Source of the DNA: an uncultured Lachnospiraceae bacterium | Lineage (GTDB): Bacteria; Bacillota; Clostridia; Lachnospirales; Lachnospiraceae | Assembly (NCBI GenBank): GCA_947626415.1 | Contig: CANQSA010000001.1 | Coordinates: forward strand, 124,001-188,000 | Direction of reading: 5' to 3' | Length of the DNA: 64,000 nucleotides | Notes under the pieces: generated by a model | What the model saw: the letters and a program-made list of their open reading frames with translations, nothing else | What the model was told of the DNA's origin: nothing | Databases searched by the model: none | In this document: piece after piece, positions 28,441 to 38,837 of the stretch | Layout: the number at the start of each line of letters is the position of its first letter | How positions within the stretch are numbered: position 1 is the first letter of the stretch | Program-made: the position numbers and the translations under genes

Positions 28441-29512
28441 GTTTCTTCACCTCCATCATTTTGATAAACAGATCAAACAGGGTATTGGAATCCTGCGGTC
28501 CCGGACAGGCTTCCGGATGGAACTGTACCGTAAAGATATCCTTATTTTTATACCGCAGACCTTCCACCGTTTTATCATTGACATTGGAAAACGCTACCTC
28601 GGCGATATCCGGATCTACCGTATCCGCATCCACCGCGTAACCGTGATTCTGGGAAGAAATATAAACTTTGCCGCTTTGCAGATCCTTAACCGGATGATTG
28701 CCGCCGCGGTGTCCGTATTTTAATTTATAGGTTTGCGCTCCGGTCGCCAGTGCCATCAGCTGATGTCCCAGGCAGATCGCAAAGATCGGCACATCTGACT
28801 CATACAGCTTCCGGATCTCCCGAATGATATCGGTTACTTCCGACGGATCTCCCGGTCCGTTCGAAAGCATGATCCCGTCCGGCTTGTCCGCCAGGATCTC
28901 GGCGGCAGACGTAACCGCCGGATAGGTAGTGACCTGACACCCTCTTTGGTTCAGACAGCGCGCAATATTTTTCTTAGCGCCGAAATCCATCAGTGCTACT
29001 TTATATCCATCTCCCGGCAGCACTGACTTCTGCGTACAGGAAACTTTCTTAACAACGCCGGTTGGCTTATAGGCTTTCAGCTTTTCTGTGACCTGCTCCA
29101 GATCAAAATCCGCATTGGTCGTGATCATACCGTTCATCGTACCCTTTTCCCGCAGGATCTTCGTCAGCTTCCGCGTGTCAATACCGGCAATCCCCGGAAT
29201 ATCATGCTCCTCCAGGAAATGCTGAATGGTATCTTCACTTCGGAAATTACTGGGTACTCTGGATAATTCTCTCACAATATATCCGTCCAGCCAGGGCTTT
29301 TCAGATTCCATATCCGCATGACAAATACCATAATTCCCGATCAGGGGATAGGTCATACAAACTGCCTGCCCTGCATAGGAAGGATCTGTAAGCACCTCCA
29401 GATAGCCAGTCATGGAAGTATTAAATACGATCTCACTGATGACTTCTCTGGCTGAACCGATGGAAGTTCCCGAAAACACAGTCTTGTCTTCCAAAATAAG
29501 AAAAGCTTTCAT
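28433..29512 (-). CDS. carA: Carbamoyl-phosphate synthase small subunit
   Basis: Glutamine amidotransferase subunit that supplies ammonia to CarB. The N-terminal CPSase domain has GYLEVLTDPSYAGQ (about 36-49). The C-terminal class I amidotransferase domain has FAICLGHQLMALATG with the catalytic Cys and VQFHPEACPGP with the catalytic His and Glu. Length (359) is normal. Its end overlaps carB by eight bases. A leader of about 100 bases separates it from a promoter at 29619-29648; I see no PyrR-type attenuator. Confidence 0.96.
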
Positions 29513-29618
29513 AAATATTACACGTCCTTTCTGTCACTTAACCTTTGCAAATATTAACGGTTACGGTAATTTTTTATACGCCCCGGTTCTTTTCTGTAAA
29601 TAACCTCAAATTGTAAAG

Positions 29619-29648
29619 ATTATACCATTACCATGCATAAAAATGCAA
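29619..29648 (-). promoter_or_regulatory. Extended -10 promoter of carAB
   Basis: Minus strand TTGCAT (29648-29643), 18-base spacer ending in TGG, TATAAT (29624-29619). The TGn extension supports the weak -35. It would give a leader of roughly 100 bases before carA. Confidence 0.55.
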
Positions 29649-29662
29649 CTGTTTTCTGCACT

Positions 29663-30223
29663 TTATTTTTTGGACCAGAGATAACAATACGCCTGCGTTC
29701 TGGCGGCAAACGGTTCCGTCTTTAACAGGCAGCGAACCTGCTCTTTTGTATACCAGCCGGCTTCGATTTCTTCTACCGCAGAACTGCTTGCCGCGAACTG
29801 GCCGTCTGCTACGCCTACCACACATACGTTTTTCTCATTGGAAAAGCCCACCGCGCTGTAACTTTCTCCAATCAGATCGTCCACCCGGATCAGATCCAGC
29901 CCGGTTTCTTCTTTCAGTTCCCGCGCAGCGCTCTGCATGGGCTCCTCGCCTTCATCGATCAGTCCCGCCGGAAAGTTATATACGAACCTCCCGGTCGCCA
30001 TCCGGTATTCGCGGTTTAACAAAACCTTTTCTCCTGACGCATCGTGCATGATCAGCACGACCGCATCCACTTTTCTCTCCGTCAGTTCCCTGAATCCGTC
30101 CATATGCTTATCCCGGCTGATCATTTCATATACCTTTTTCTGATGATCGGCCGTTTCATAGGTCAGATCATAACGGGTAATATAGTTTCCTTCCTGTATC
30201 TTCTCAATCTTCTGAAATTCCAT
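29663..30223 (-). CDS. NUDIX hydrolase (ADP-ribose pyrophosphatase-like)
   Basis: Hydrolyses nucleoside diphosphate-linked compounds. The Nudix box is present in full (residues around 95-117: a glycine, then REL-KEETGLD within SAARELKEETGLDLI), preceded by NFPAGLIDEGEEP, which is typical of ADP-ribose pyrophosphatases. Two starts are possible: ATG 30241 with AGGA ten bases upstream, and ATG 30223 with GGAGG eleven bases upstream. I chose the latter because of the stronger site. An extended -10 (TGCTAAAAT) lies just upstream at 30261-30266. Confidence 0.85.
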   Translation of the reverse strand: MEFQKIEKIQEGNYITRYDLTYETADHQKKVYEMISRDKHMDGFRELTERKVDAVVLIMHDASGEKVLLNREYRMATGRFVYNFPAGLIDEGEEPMQSAARELKEETGLDLIRVDDLIGESYSAVGFSNEKNVCVVGVADGQFAASSSAVEEIEAGWYTKEQVRCLLKTEPFAARTQAYCYLWSKK

Positions 30224-30297
30224 ATCCCGGATTTCCTCCATCTCTGTTTTATCCTGTCCTATTTTAGCACAATTCCAATCTGCTGTATAGAGTGCAT

Positions 30298-31443
30298 TTA
30301 CCCTTTTCTGATCTCAAACTGATCGGCCAGCAGCAGCCAGTTTGCGCAAAACAGCCGCATGATCTGCCAGTACCCCGCCCCGCGCAGGCCATATGCATTG
30401 ATCAGGTCAAATTTCGCCTGCATGCTGCGCACGTCCTCGAACCACACCTCATGTTGGATTCCGTCTGCTTCATAATAGAAAAACGGAGACTGCGCCGTTT
30501 CATCAAACTGAATGACCGCGGCGTTCGCAATCGCAATCTGAACCGCCTCCACATTTCCGATCGTCTTGGCAGCCGTAACGCCCCGCTCATAAGGAAGCGG
30601 CCAGTCATAGCCATAATTGGGGATTCCCAGATCAATTTTTTCCGCCGGAATTTCTGTCAGGGCATACTCGACTACCCGGCGGACCTGATTGATGGGCGCC
30701 ACCGCCATGGGCGGGCCATATGTATATCCCCACTCATACGTCATTAAGAGAACCCAGTCTGCCGCTGCTCCCAGTCCCGCGTAGTCCTTTCCCGCATACA
30801 ACAGCCCCGGCTGGTCAGCGGAAGTCTTGGGCGCCAGCGCCACGGAAACCGTATATCCCTGCGCATTAAAGCGCTCCCGCATTTCCCGGACAAACTCCGT
30901 AAAGGCGTCCCGATCCTCCGCCAGGATAAACTCAAAATCCACATCTGTCCCCCGGAATCCTTTTTGCGCCATAGCGGCAAGCAGTTCTCCGTATAAACGC
31001 TCCTTTGCCTCCTGATTATTCACCACTGCCTGGATCAGATTGTTGTTAAATCTTCCGTCCGGGCCAAAAGGCGTTAACGTCAGGACCGGCGCTGTCTGCG
31101 CCTGCAAAGCCAGTTCGATCATCAGGCTGTCGTCCGTCTGCGGCGGCAGCAGTTCCCCTTCTGCCGTAAATCCGTAAGAAAAAACAGATAAGGTAGTTAA
31201 ATACGGCAGCGTCTGCTGCAGCACCCATGGACTGATAAACGGATAGGCGTAACCGTTCACCGCAATATTCCTCTGTTCTTCCGCTTCCTGCCCGTCGGGA
31301 ATCAAAAGCGCCTGGCCGATCGCCAGCTGATAGGGATAGGGAATTTGATTGGCATATAAAATGGACTCTGTCTGCACGCCGTAACGCTGTGCCACAGAGT
31401 CCACTGTATCACCGGGATTTACTACATAGATTTCCATAATCAA
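30298..31443 (-). CDS. LysM and GH18 domain spore-peptidoglycan hydrolase (SleL/YaaH-like)
   Basis: An N-terminal LysM repeat (residues 5-50: VVNPGDTVDSVAQRYGVQ and GQALLIP) binds peptidoglycan. A GH18 barrel follows, with the catalytic motif GTDVDFEFI (DxDxE) near residue 200. This domain order is that of SleL/YaaH N-acetylglucosaminidases that degrade spore cortex. There is no signal peptide, as in spore-coat-associated members. ATG 31437 and TTG 31443 are both possible; AAGGA spacing favours the TTG. It lies 68 bases after polC in the same direction. Confidence 0.85.
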   Translation of the reverse strand: MIMEIYVVNPGDTVDSVAQRYGVQTESILYANQIPYPYQLAIGQALLIPDGQEAEEQRNIAVNGYAYPFISPWVLQQTLPYLTTLSVFSYGFTAEGELLPPQTDDSLMIELALQAQTAPVLTLTPFGPDGRFNNNLIQAVVNNQEAKERLYGELLAAMAQKGFRGTDVDFEFILAEDRDAFTEFVREMRERFNAQGYTVSVALAPKTSADQPGLLYAGKDYAGLGAAADWVLLMTYEWGYTYGPPMAVAPINQVRRVVEYALTEIPAEKIDLGIPNYGYDWPLPYERGVTAAKTIGNVEAVQIAIANAAVIQFDETAQSPFFYYEADGIQHEVWFEDVRSMQAKFDLINAYGLRGAGYWQIMRLFCANWLLLADQFEIRKG

Positions 31444-31511
31444 AGCAATTCCTTCTGCTCTTTTGGATAGTATATGCGGACCAACCGTGTTTGATACAAA
31501 AATCCGGTTTT

Positions 31512-34500
31512 CTACGCCGTAAAGTCAAACAGCGACAACTGATTGCTTTCCGGCAGATCCTCCAAAATTCCCAGATCTGTCATGAGATCAATCAGGGACT
31601 TGGAGACTTTCGTCCGCTGCCGGAAATCGTCCTTAGAAAGGAACGGGCCGTCTTTTACCGCCTCCACGACCGCATCGGCCGCGATATCTCCCATACCGGA
31701 AATCGCGTCCAGCGACGGCATCAGCTTTCCGTCAATAATCTGAAATTTATGCGCCTGTACCTTCGACAGATCAATCGGCACAAAATCAAATCCTCTGGCA
31801 TACATTTCCTGAACAATCTTCATATCCCTGAGCTGGTCTTCCTCATTTTTGGTCAGTTCTTTTCTTTCGTTCCGCCGCTCGTAATCATCCATATACAATT
31901 CCAGCCGCTTCTGTCCCTGACACATCAGGCTGTAATCAAACGCCTTCGCCCGAATACTGAAAAACGCGCAATAGTAGGCAAGCGGCTGATATACTTTAAA
32001 CCATGCAATCCGAAACGCCATCATAACATAAGCGGCGGCGTGAGCTTTCGGGAACATATATTTAATCTTCTTACAGGACCAGATATACCAGTCCGGCACG
32101 CCGTTGGCGGTCATTTCCGCTTCCCATTCTTCCGTCAGACCTTTTCCTTTCCGCACGGATTCCATGATCTTAAATGCCAGTCCGGCTTCCACGCCCTGAT
32201 TGATTAGATAAGTCATAATATCATCTCTGGTACAGATTGCCGTGGAAATGGTCGCTTTTCCTTCCTCGATCAGCGTCTGCGCGTTGCCCAGCCATACATC
32301 CGTACCGTGGGACAGGCCGGAGATCCGGACCAGATCCGCGAATTTGGTCGGCCGGGTATCCTTTAACATTCCGATTACAAATTCGGTACCAAACTCCGGC
32401 ACTCCCATACAGCCCAGTTCTACGCCGCGCAGTTCTTCCGGCGTAACGCCCAGCGCCTCTGTATTTAAAAACAGAGACATCACTTTTTTGTCGTCCAGGC
32501 TGATCTGTAACGGATCGATCCCAGTCAGATCCTGCAGCATCCGGATCATCGTAGGATCATCATGCCCCAGAATATCCAGCTTTAGCAGGTTATGGTCGAT
32601 GGAATGATAATCAAAATGCGTTGTGACAATATTCGTCGTCATATCATTGGCGGGGTGCTGAACCGGCGTAAAAGAGTTGATGTTTTCCCCATGAGGCAGC
32701 ACCACGATACCGCCCGGATGCTGTCCGGTCGTCCGCCGGACTCCGGTACATCCTTCCACAATCCGGTCGATCTCGCATTTTCGCTTGCGGTCTCCCCGCT
32801 CTTCAAAATAATTCTTCACATAGCCAAACGCCGTTTTATCCGCCAGCGTGCCGATGGTTCCGGCACGATAAGTCTGTCCTTTTCCAAAGATCACTTCCGT
32901 ATAGGCATGCGCCTTACTCTGGTATTCTCCGGAAAAATTCAAATCGATATCCGGCTCCTTGTCCCCGTAAAATCCCAAAAACGTCTCAAAGGGAATATCA
33001 AATCCGTCTTTGATCAGCGGTTTTCCGCAGTTGGGGCAGTCGCGGTCCGGCAAGTCGCATCCGGCGCCTCCCAGATGCGCATTGACCAGATCCGAGTCAA
33101 AATCCACAAAATGACAATGCCTGCAGTAATAATGCGGCTTAAGCGGATTTACCTCCGTAATTCCCGCCATAGTCGCCACAAAGGAGGAGCCGACAGACCC
33201 CCGGGAGCCTACCAGATAACCGTCTTCATTGGACTTCCACACCAGTTTCTGCGCGATAATATACATCACGGCAAATCCGTTTTTGATAATAGAATTTAAT
33301 TCGTGCTCCAGACGGTTTTCAACGATTTCCGGCAGCGGATCTCCATACATTTCATGCGCCCTGTCGTAACAGATCTTTCGCAGAGTCTCGTCTGAATTTT
33401 CAATCACCGGCGGACATTTATCCGGGCGGACCGGTTCGATCGGTTCACACAGATCGGCAATCCGGTTTGTATTCTCTACCACTACCTCATATGCCTTTTT
33501 CTCCCCGAGGTAGGAAAATTCCTCCAGCATTTCCTCCGTCGTCCGCAGATAAAGCGGCGCCTGATTATCCGCGTCCTTAAACCCTTTTCCGGCCATGATG
33601 ATCCGCCGGTATATTTCATCCTCCGGGTCCAGAAAATGCACATCACAAGTCGCGACTACCGGCTTATGAAACTGCTCTCCCAGCGCTACGATGCGCCGGT
33701 TATACGCTCTCAGTTGCTCTTCGGATTCCACACTGTACTGATCGCTTTCGATCATAAACGCATTGTTGCCGATAGGCTGGATCTCCAGATAATCATAAAA
33801 ATCCACCAGTCTGGCGATTTCCTTTTCCTCTCTTCCGCCTAAGATCGCCTGATACAGTTCCCCGGCTTCACAGGCGCTTCCGATCAGAAGACCTTCCCTG
33901 TGTTTTAAGAAATCGCTTTTCGGCACACGGGGACGGCTTTTATAATAGACCAGATGCGAGTTTGAAACCAATTCATATAAATTAACGCGCCCGACTTCAC
34001 TGGCGGCCAGAAGGATCGCGTGATAGGTAGGGAGCTTCTGAACCAGCTCCGGCGTAGACTTGCTGTACGCATTGACTTCTTTTAAAGTATGTACGCCCCG
34101 CTCCTCATACATCTGGATAAACTTTACAAAAATCTCCGCCGTACACCGGGCGTCATCCACCGCTCTGTGATGATGCTGCAGACTGACTCCTACCGCTTTC
34201 GCCACGGTATCCAGCTTATGCCGGGTCAGGTTCGGAAGCAGTACCCGGGACATGGCAACCGTATCTCCGTAAACAAATTCCCGGGAAATTCCAATGCGCC
34301 TGCAGTTCTCCTGAATAAAACTCATATCGAAATCCGCGTTATGCGCGATCAGCACACAGTCCTTCGCGAATTCCAGAAACTGCGGCAATACCGTTTCGAT
34401 CTGCGGCGCGTCGATCACCATAGCGTCGTTGATCTCCGTCAATTGTTCAATCCGAAACGGGATCGGAACCTGCGGATTGACAAAGGTTTCAAACGAATCT

Positions 34501-36089
34501 GTGATCTTCCCGTTAGAGATCTTTACCGCGCCGATCTCTATGATCCGGTTCGTCACCGGGCTGAAGCCTGTGGTCTCCAGATCAAATACGACAAAATCTG
34601 TTTTCAGAGAGTCTTCCGTGGCGTTGACGATGATTTCCTTTAGATCATCTACCAGATAAGCCTCCATGCCGTAAATGATCTTAAAATCCAGTTTCTTTCC
34701 GTTTTTCTTATAATCCCGTTCGATCCCCTGAATCGCGTGAAACGCGTCGGTAAAGCCCTGTACCACGCCGTGATCGGTAATGGCGAGCGCCTTATGCCCG
34801 TAAGCGATAGCGCGGCTGATCAGGTCCTTGGCCGAAGATACGCCGTCCATATCGCTCATTTTAGTATGACAGTGCAGCTCCACCCGCTTATGCAGACTGT
34901 TGTCCTTTCGGGTTTCCGTAAAATCTCCGATTTTTTTTATCGCGGTTACAGAGCCGATCGTAATTTCTCCGTCAAACCGGTCTACCGTTGTAATCCCTTT
35001 AATCCGCAGAAATTTCCCCTTGCTGATCTCCGGCTTAACTTCCTCCAGATTTTCATTCCGCAGAAACATTTTTACCGTGATCGAATCCGTAAAGTCCGTA
35101 ACCGAAAACATCAAAAGCGTCTTTTCTCCCCGAATCTCCCGGCTGTCAACCGAAATCACTTTCCCGCGGATCGTCACTTCTTCCGCTTCGCCTTCAATCT
35201 GCGAAATCGAGATTTCTTTCTCTTCACCGCTGAAGCCGCGTCCGTAAATGACATCCGGATCATCAGAACGCCGGATTGCGTACCGTTTTTCTGTGGATTG
35301 CTTATCCACGGATTTCTTACCCGTATATTTCTTCTGTCTGTCTCCGGACGTCGTCTGTGCCTTTTTCCGGACAGGTTTCGCCGCAGCCGGCTGTCCCGCT
35401 TCTGCTGATTGCATCTGCGCGGATTCCGGCGATTCCTCCGTAAAAAGCAGGGGCTCCCCGTCCTCCGGCTCTGCCGCTTCCGTTTTCTCCGGACGCCCCC
35501 GTCCGGCCTGCCGTTCGGAAATAGCCCGCACTTCCAGTTTCATTCTCTGCTCATTTTCTTCCGCGTAATGGCTCCGCTCTGCTTCAGAAATGACAAATTC
35601 CACTTCCAGTGGAACATGACAGCGCTCCGTGAATATCTTTTCTAAAATGGCTTTCAGTTCATCTGCTTTTCCGTCTGACGCAATGGACTGCGGCACTTTC
35701 AGCTGAAGCACGCCGTCCGTCATAAATTCAGCCTTGGCAGACTTTAGCAGGCTGCACATCACAGGACTGTACGCCGCAATCTCCCATAAAATACTGTCTA
35801 TGTATGTCTGATACAGGGTTTCCGCGCGGTACTGGGCGGACAGCCTGTAATCTTCCATGATCTTAACCGAAACCGGATTTCCCGAAAAAAACTGTTTCTG
35901 CACGGCGGATTCCACTTCAAAGATCTTCTGCTTGTGGATCAGATGCCGGCTGGAAATATAGATCCGGACGGCATTCCGCTTCTGATTCGTCGTAACGCGC
36001 ACTACCTCTACCGGCCGAAACAATTCCGCGGTATCCCGATTCAGTTTTAATTCTTCAAAGACATCAAAAAATTTCTTTCCGGTTTCCAT
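31512..36089 (-). CDS. polC: DNA polymerase III alpha subunit, PolC type
   Basis: Main replicative polymerase of low-GC Gram-positives with built-in proofreading. In order: an N-terminal domain, an OB fold with VTIRGKVISVDSREI near residue 300, a PHP domain with VELHCHTKMSDMDG near 400, and a DnaQ-type exonuclease inserted with FVVFDLETTGFSP near 495. The polymerase core follows, including GSRGSVGSSFVATMAG near 985, and a Cys-rich zinc site (CRHCH and CPNCG). It is about 90 residues longer than B. subtilis PolC, largely due to a charged low-complexity linker at about 195-285. AAGGAG precedes the ATG. It ends the pyrH-to-polC gene row. Confidence 0.97.
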   Translation of the reverse strand: METGKKFFDVFEELKLNRDTAELFRPVEVVRVTTNQKRNAVRIYISSRHLIHKQKIFEVESAVQKQFFSGNPVSVKIMEDYRLSAQYRAETLYQTYIDSILWEIAAYSPVMCSLLKSAKAEFMTDGVLQLKVPQSIASDGKADELKAILEKIFTERCHVPLEVEFVISEAERSHYAEENEQRMKLEVRAISERQAGRGRPEKTEAAEPEDGEPLLFTEESPESAQMQSAEAGQPAAAKPVRKKAQTTSGDRQKKYTGKKSVDKQSTEKRYAIRRSDDPDVIYGRGFSGEEKEISISQIEGEAEEVTIRGKVISVDSREIRGEKTLLMFSVTDFTDSITVKMFLRNENLEEVKPEISKGKFLRIKGITTVDRFDGEITIGSVTAIKKIGDFTETRKDNSLHKRVELHCHTKMSDMDGVSSAKDLISRAIAYGHKALAITDHGVVQGFTDAFHAIQGIERDYKKNGKKLDFKIIYGMEAYLVDDLKEIIVNATEDSLKTDFVVFDLETTGFSPVTNRIIEIGAVKISNGKITDSFETFVNPQVPIPFRIEQLTEINDAMVIDAPQIETVLPQFLEFAKDCVLIAHNADFDMSFIQENCRRIGISREFVYGDTVAMSRVLLPNLTRHKLDTVAKAVGVSLQHHHRAVDDARCTAEIFVKFIQMYEERGVHTLKEVNAYSKSTPELVQKLPTYHAILLAASEVGRVNLYELVSNSHLVYYKSRPRVPKSDFLKHREGLLIGSACEAGELYQAILGGREEKEIARLVDFYDYLEIQPIGNNAFMIESDQYSVESEEQLRAYNRRIVALGEQFHKPVVATCDVHFLDPEDEIYRRIIMAGKGFKDADNQAPLYLRTTEEMLEEFSYLGEKKAYEVVVENTNRIADLCEPIEPVRPDKCPPVIENSDETLRKICYDRAHEMYGDPLPEIVENRLEHELNSIIKNGFAVMYIIAQKLVWKSNEDGYLVGSRGSVGSSFVATMAGITEVNPLKPHYYCRHCHFVDFDSDLVNAHLGGAGCDLPDRDCPNCGKPLIKDGFDIPFETFLGFYGDKEPDIDLNFSGEYQSKAHAYTEVIFGKGQTYRAGTIGTLADKTAFGYVKNYFEERGDRKRKCEIDRIVEGCTGVRRTTGQHPGGIVVLPHGENINSFTPVQHPANDMTTNIVTTHFDYHSIDHNLLKLDILGHDDPTMIRMLQDLTGIDPLQISLDDKKVMSLFLNTEALGVTPEELRGVELGCMGVPEFGTEFVIGMLKDTRPTKFADLVRISGLSHGTDVWLGNAQTLIEEGKATISTAICTRDDIMTYLINQGVEAGLAFKIMESVRKGKGLTEEWEAEMTANGVPDWYIWSCKKIKYMFPKAHAAAYVMMAFRIAWFKVYQPLAYYCAFFSIRAKAFDYSLMCQGQKRLELYMDDYERRNERKELTKNEEDQLRDMKIVQEMYARGFDFVPIDLSKVQAHKFQIIDGKLMPSLDAISGMGDIAADAVVEAVKDGPFLSKDDFRQRTKVSKSLIDLMTDLGILEDLPESNQLSLFDFTA

Positions 36090-36110
36090 CCGTTTTCTCC
36101 TTACCGGCGC

Positions 36111-37169
36111 TTACGCGTTCCAGTGTTTCAGTTCATCCTCCAGAACTTCCAGCAGTTCCGCCTCCGGTACCTTCCGTACAATTTCTCCGTGCCGGATCAA
36201 AAGGCCTTCATTGATTCCGCCCGCGATCCCGATATCCGCTTCTCTGGCTTCCCCCGGTCCGTTTACCGCACAGCCCATGACCGCCACCTTGATATTCAAA
36301 TGGTCATATTTCTGCACCATCGTCTCTACCTGATTGGCAAGTCCGATCAGATCGATCCGGGTACGCCCGCAGGTCGGGCAGGATACCACCTGAATCCCTG
36401 TTTTCCGCAGTCCCAGCGTCCGCAGGATCAGCTTTGCTGATTTTACCTCTTCCACCGGATCGCCGGTCAGCGATACCCGGATGGTATCTCCGATCCCCTG
36501 AGTTAAGATCAGGCCCAGTCCGATGGCGGACTTGATATTGCCGGAGATCACCGTCCCCGCTTCCGTGATCCCCACATGCAGCGGATAGTCTGTTTTCTGC
36601 GCGATCAGTTCATGCGCTTTTACACACATCATCACATCCGAGGACTTAATGCTGATCACCAGATTGTCATACCCCAGATCCTCGATCAGATGCACCTTAT
36701 CCAGTGCGCTCTCCAGAATCCCTTCCGCCGTCACACTGCCGTATTTCTCCAGGATCGGTTTTTCCAGCGAACCGCTGTTGACTCCCACCCGGATGGGGAT
36801 GCCCCGTTCCTTTGCCGCATCCACGACTGCTTTGACGCGCTCTCTGCTTCCGATATTGCCCGGATTGATCCGGATCTTATCGGCCCCGTTTTCGATCGCG
36901 GCAATCGCGAGGCGGTAATCGAAATGAATGTCCGCTACCAGCGGAATGGAGATCTGCTTCTTGATCTCTCTCAGCGCCTTTGCCGCTTCCATCGTAGGAA
37001 CCGCGCAGCGGATGATCTCACAGCCCGCCTGCTCCAGCGCATGGATCTGTGCCACAGTCGCCGCCGCATCTTCTGTTTTCGTATTTGTCATAGACTGGAT
37101 CAGAACCGGATTGCCGCCGCCGATCACGCGGTCTCCGATCCGAACCGTTTTGGTCTGTTTTCTCTCCAT
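36111..37169 (-). CDS. ispG: 4-hydroxy-3-methylbut-2-en-1-yl diphosphate synthase
   Basis: Iron-sulfur enzyme of the MEP isoprenoid pathway. The N-terminal barrel starts with [18 protein letters not shown]. The C-terminal part has the three cluster-binding cysteines in VSCPTCGRT and [11 protein letters not shown] with the conserved Glu. Length (352) matches the short bacterial form without the extra domain. It is 17 bases from rseP and 21 from polC, in the standard order dxr-rseP-ispG-polC. Confidence 0.96.
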   Translation of the reverse strand: MERKQTKTVRIGDRVIGGGNPVLIQSMTNTKTEDAAATVAQIHALEQAGCEIIRCAVPTMEAAKALREIKKQISIPLVADIHFDYRLAIAAIENGADKIRINPGNIGSRERVKAVVDAAKERGIPIRVGVNSGSLEKPILEKYGSVTAEGILESALDKVHLIEDLGYDNLVISIKSSDVMMCVKAHELIAQKTDYPLHVGITEAGTVISGNIKSAIGLGLILTQGIGDTIRVSLTGDPVEEVKSAKLILRTLGLRKTGIQVVSCPTCGRTRIDLIGLANQVETMVQKYDHLNIKVAVMGCAVNGPGEAREADIGIAGGINEGLLIRHGEIVRKVPEAELLEVLEDELKHWNA

Positions 37170-37186
37170 CTCATTTCCTCATTTTT

Positions 37187-38809
37187 CTATTGGAATAATT
37201 TTACGATATCCTGATACAGGATAAATACCATCAGGAGCATAAGCAGGATCATCCCCACAAAATGCACCATGCCTTCCTTCTCTCTCGGAACCGGTTTTCC
37301 GCGGATCGCTTCGATCAGTAAAAATACCAGTTTCCCGCCGTCTATGGCAGGCAGCGGCAGCAGATTCATCACTGCCAGATTGGCGTTCAGCAGGATCAGG
37401 AAATTAAGCAGCGTCAGCAAAGTAAGTCCGATTCCTTCCGAACTGGTTTCCTCCACGGTATCGGAGATCACATCCACGATTCCCACAGGACCGGACATAT
37501 CCTTCACGCCGACCTTCCCGGTAAAAAGTCCGGCCAGACTTCTGAACGTGGTCCTCACCTGATAGGCGATCTCCGTAAAGCTGCCGCCGAGCACATCCAG
37601 TCCATTTTTTCCTTCGTAAAGCATAGTACAGGTAAAGCCCATATCATAGGTGTCTTCTGAATCCGCATTCTCTGCCTCCACTTTTTTCGGAGTGATCGTC
37701 AAACTCCTTTTATTTCCGTCCGCATCCTCTACTTCTAAGGAAAGCGGCGCCCCTTTGGAATCCAGGATCTGATCATAAATGGCATTTCCCATACCGGGCA
37801 CGACCGTCCTTCCGTTTACTGAAACGATCCGATCCGATTCCGTAAGGCCAGCCTGCGCCGCCGCGCCGTCCGCCGCCACGCTGTCTACGGTAATGTTCAG
37901 ATTTTTACCGGCCAGCTTATACAGATTATAGGTAAATCCGGTTTCATAATAAGTCTGTGCCTGCGGCGTTACCATAAATTCCATGGAAGCCCCGTCCCGT
38001 TCCACCGTAACTGCGATCGGCGTCTGCGAGATCGGATGGGCACGAAAATATGCGGACATCTCCTTTCCGTTCGGTATTTCGGTTCCGTCTATCTTCGTGA
38101 TGACATCCCCGGTCTTAACGCCTGCCTGTTCCAAGGCGCTGTTTTCCGATACCGTAACGGACGCGGGATCCTCATCTGCCTGATACTGCATTCCGAGATA
38201 GAACGCCTGTTTTTCCGCCGGCTGAACCGTCAGATTGATTTCTTCCCCGTCCCGCTCCACAGTCAGTTCGATTGGGGATTTGCCTGTCGGATTCAAATAT
38301 TCTTCCAGATAAATATCCCTGCCTACGGAGACCTTCACACCGTTATAGCGGGTAATCACATCTCCGGGTTCCAATCCTGCCTGCGCCGCCGGAGAATCCG
38401 CCTCCACTTGATCTACAAACGCCGGGTCCATCCCGGTAAACCCGATCACGATAATTGCCGCCACGAACGCCAGCAGAAAGTTAAAAATGGGACCTGCCGC
38501 AATAATAGAGATCCGCGCCCAGACGCTCTTTTTATCATAGGAGCGCTCCATATCATAGCCTTCTTCGATCTCATTTTCCTCATTCAGCATTTCATCAGAG
38601 AGCATCATACAGTAACCGCCAAAGGGGATCGCTTTCAGCGAATAGCGGGTCTCTCCCTTTTTAAAGCTGAGCAGTCTGGGACCCATTCCCAATGAAAATT
38701 CAATGACGCAGACCCCGTTCTTTTTCGCCAGCAGAAAATGCCCGAACTCATGGATCAGGATCAAAATACTGAAAATGATAATCGCGATAATAATACTGAT
38801 GATATTCAT
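37187..38809 (-). CDS. rseP: RIP metalloprotease (site-2 protease), RseP family
   Basis: Intramembrane zinc protease that releases membrane-bound regulators or cleaves signal peptide remnants. HEFGHFLLAKK near residue 20 holds the HExxH site, and the C-terminal LLPLPAIDGGK supplies the third ligand Asp in the NxxPxPxLDG-like motif. Between them lie three PDZ-like repeats (about 120-200, 205-290 and 300-380), each with a GL/AGV-x-x-GD-x-I motif such as AGLEPGDVIT, AGVKTGDVIT and AGLTESDRIV. At 540 residues it is longer than the usual 420 to 450. ATG 38809 has GGGAG upstream and is preferred to the GTG at 38821. Confidence 0.92.
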   Translation of the reverse strand: MNIISIIIAIIIFSILILIHEFGHFLLAKKNGVCVIEFSLGMGPRLLSFKKGETRYSLKAIPFGGYCMMLSDEMLNEENEIEEGYDMERSYDKKSVWARISIIAAGPIFNFLLAFVAAIIVIGFTGMDPAFVDQVEADSPAAQAGLEPGDVITRYNGVKVSVGRDIYLEEYLNPTGKSPIELTVERDGEEINLTVQPAEKQAFYLGMQYQADEDPASVTVSENSALEQAGVKTGDVITKIDGTEIPNGKEMSAYFRAHPISQTPIAVTVERDGASMEFMVTPQAQTYYETGFTYNLYKLAGKNLNITVDSVAADGAAAQAGLTESDRIVSVNGRTVVPGMGNAIYDQILDSKGAPLSLEVEDADGNKRSLTITPKKVEAENADSEDTYDMGFTCTMLYEGKNGLDVLGGSFTEIAYQVRTTFRSLAGLFTGKVGVKDMSGPVGIVDVISDTVEETSSEGIGLTLLTLLNFLILLNANLAVMNLLPLPAIDGGKLVFLLIEAIRGKPVPREKEGMVHFVGMILLMLLMVFILYQDIVKLFQ

Positions 38810-38837
38810 AATTTCTCCCACTTAACCGTTTGATCTT

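Noticed and set aside
29513..29618. PyrR-type attenuator in the carAB leader
   Set aside because: No PyrR-binding loop sequence and no terminator stem were found in the roughly 100-base leader.
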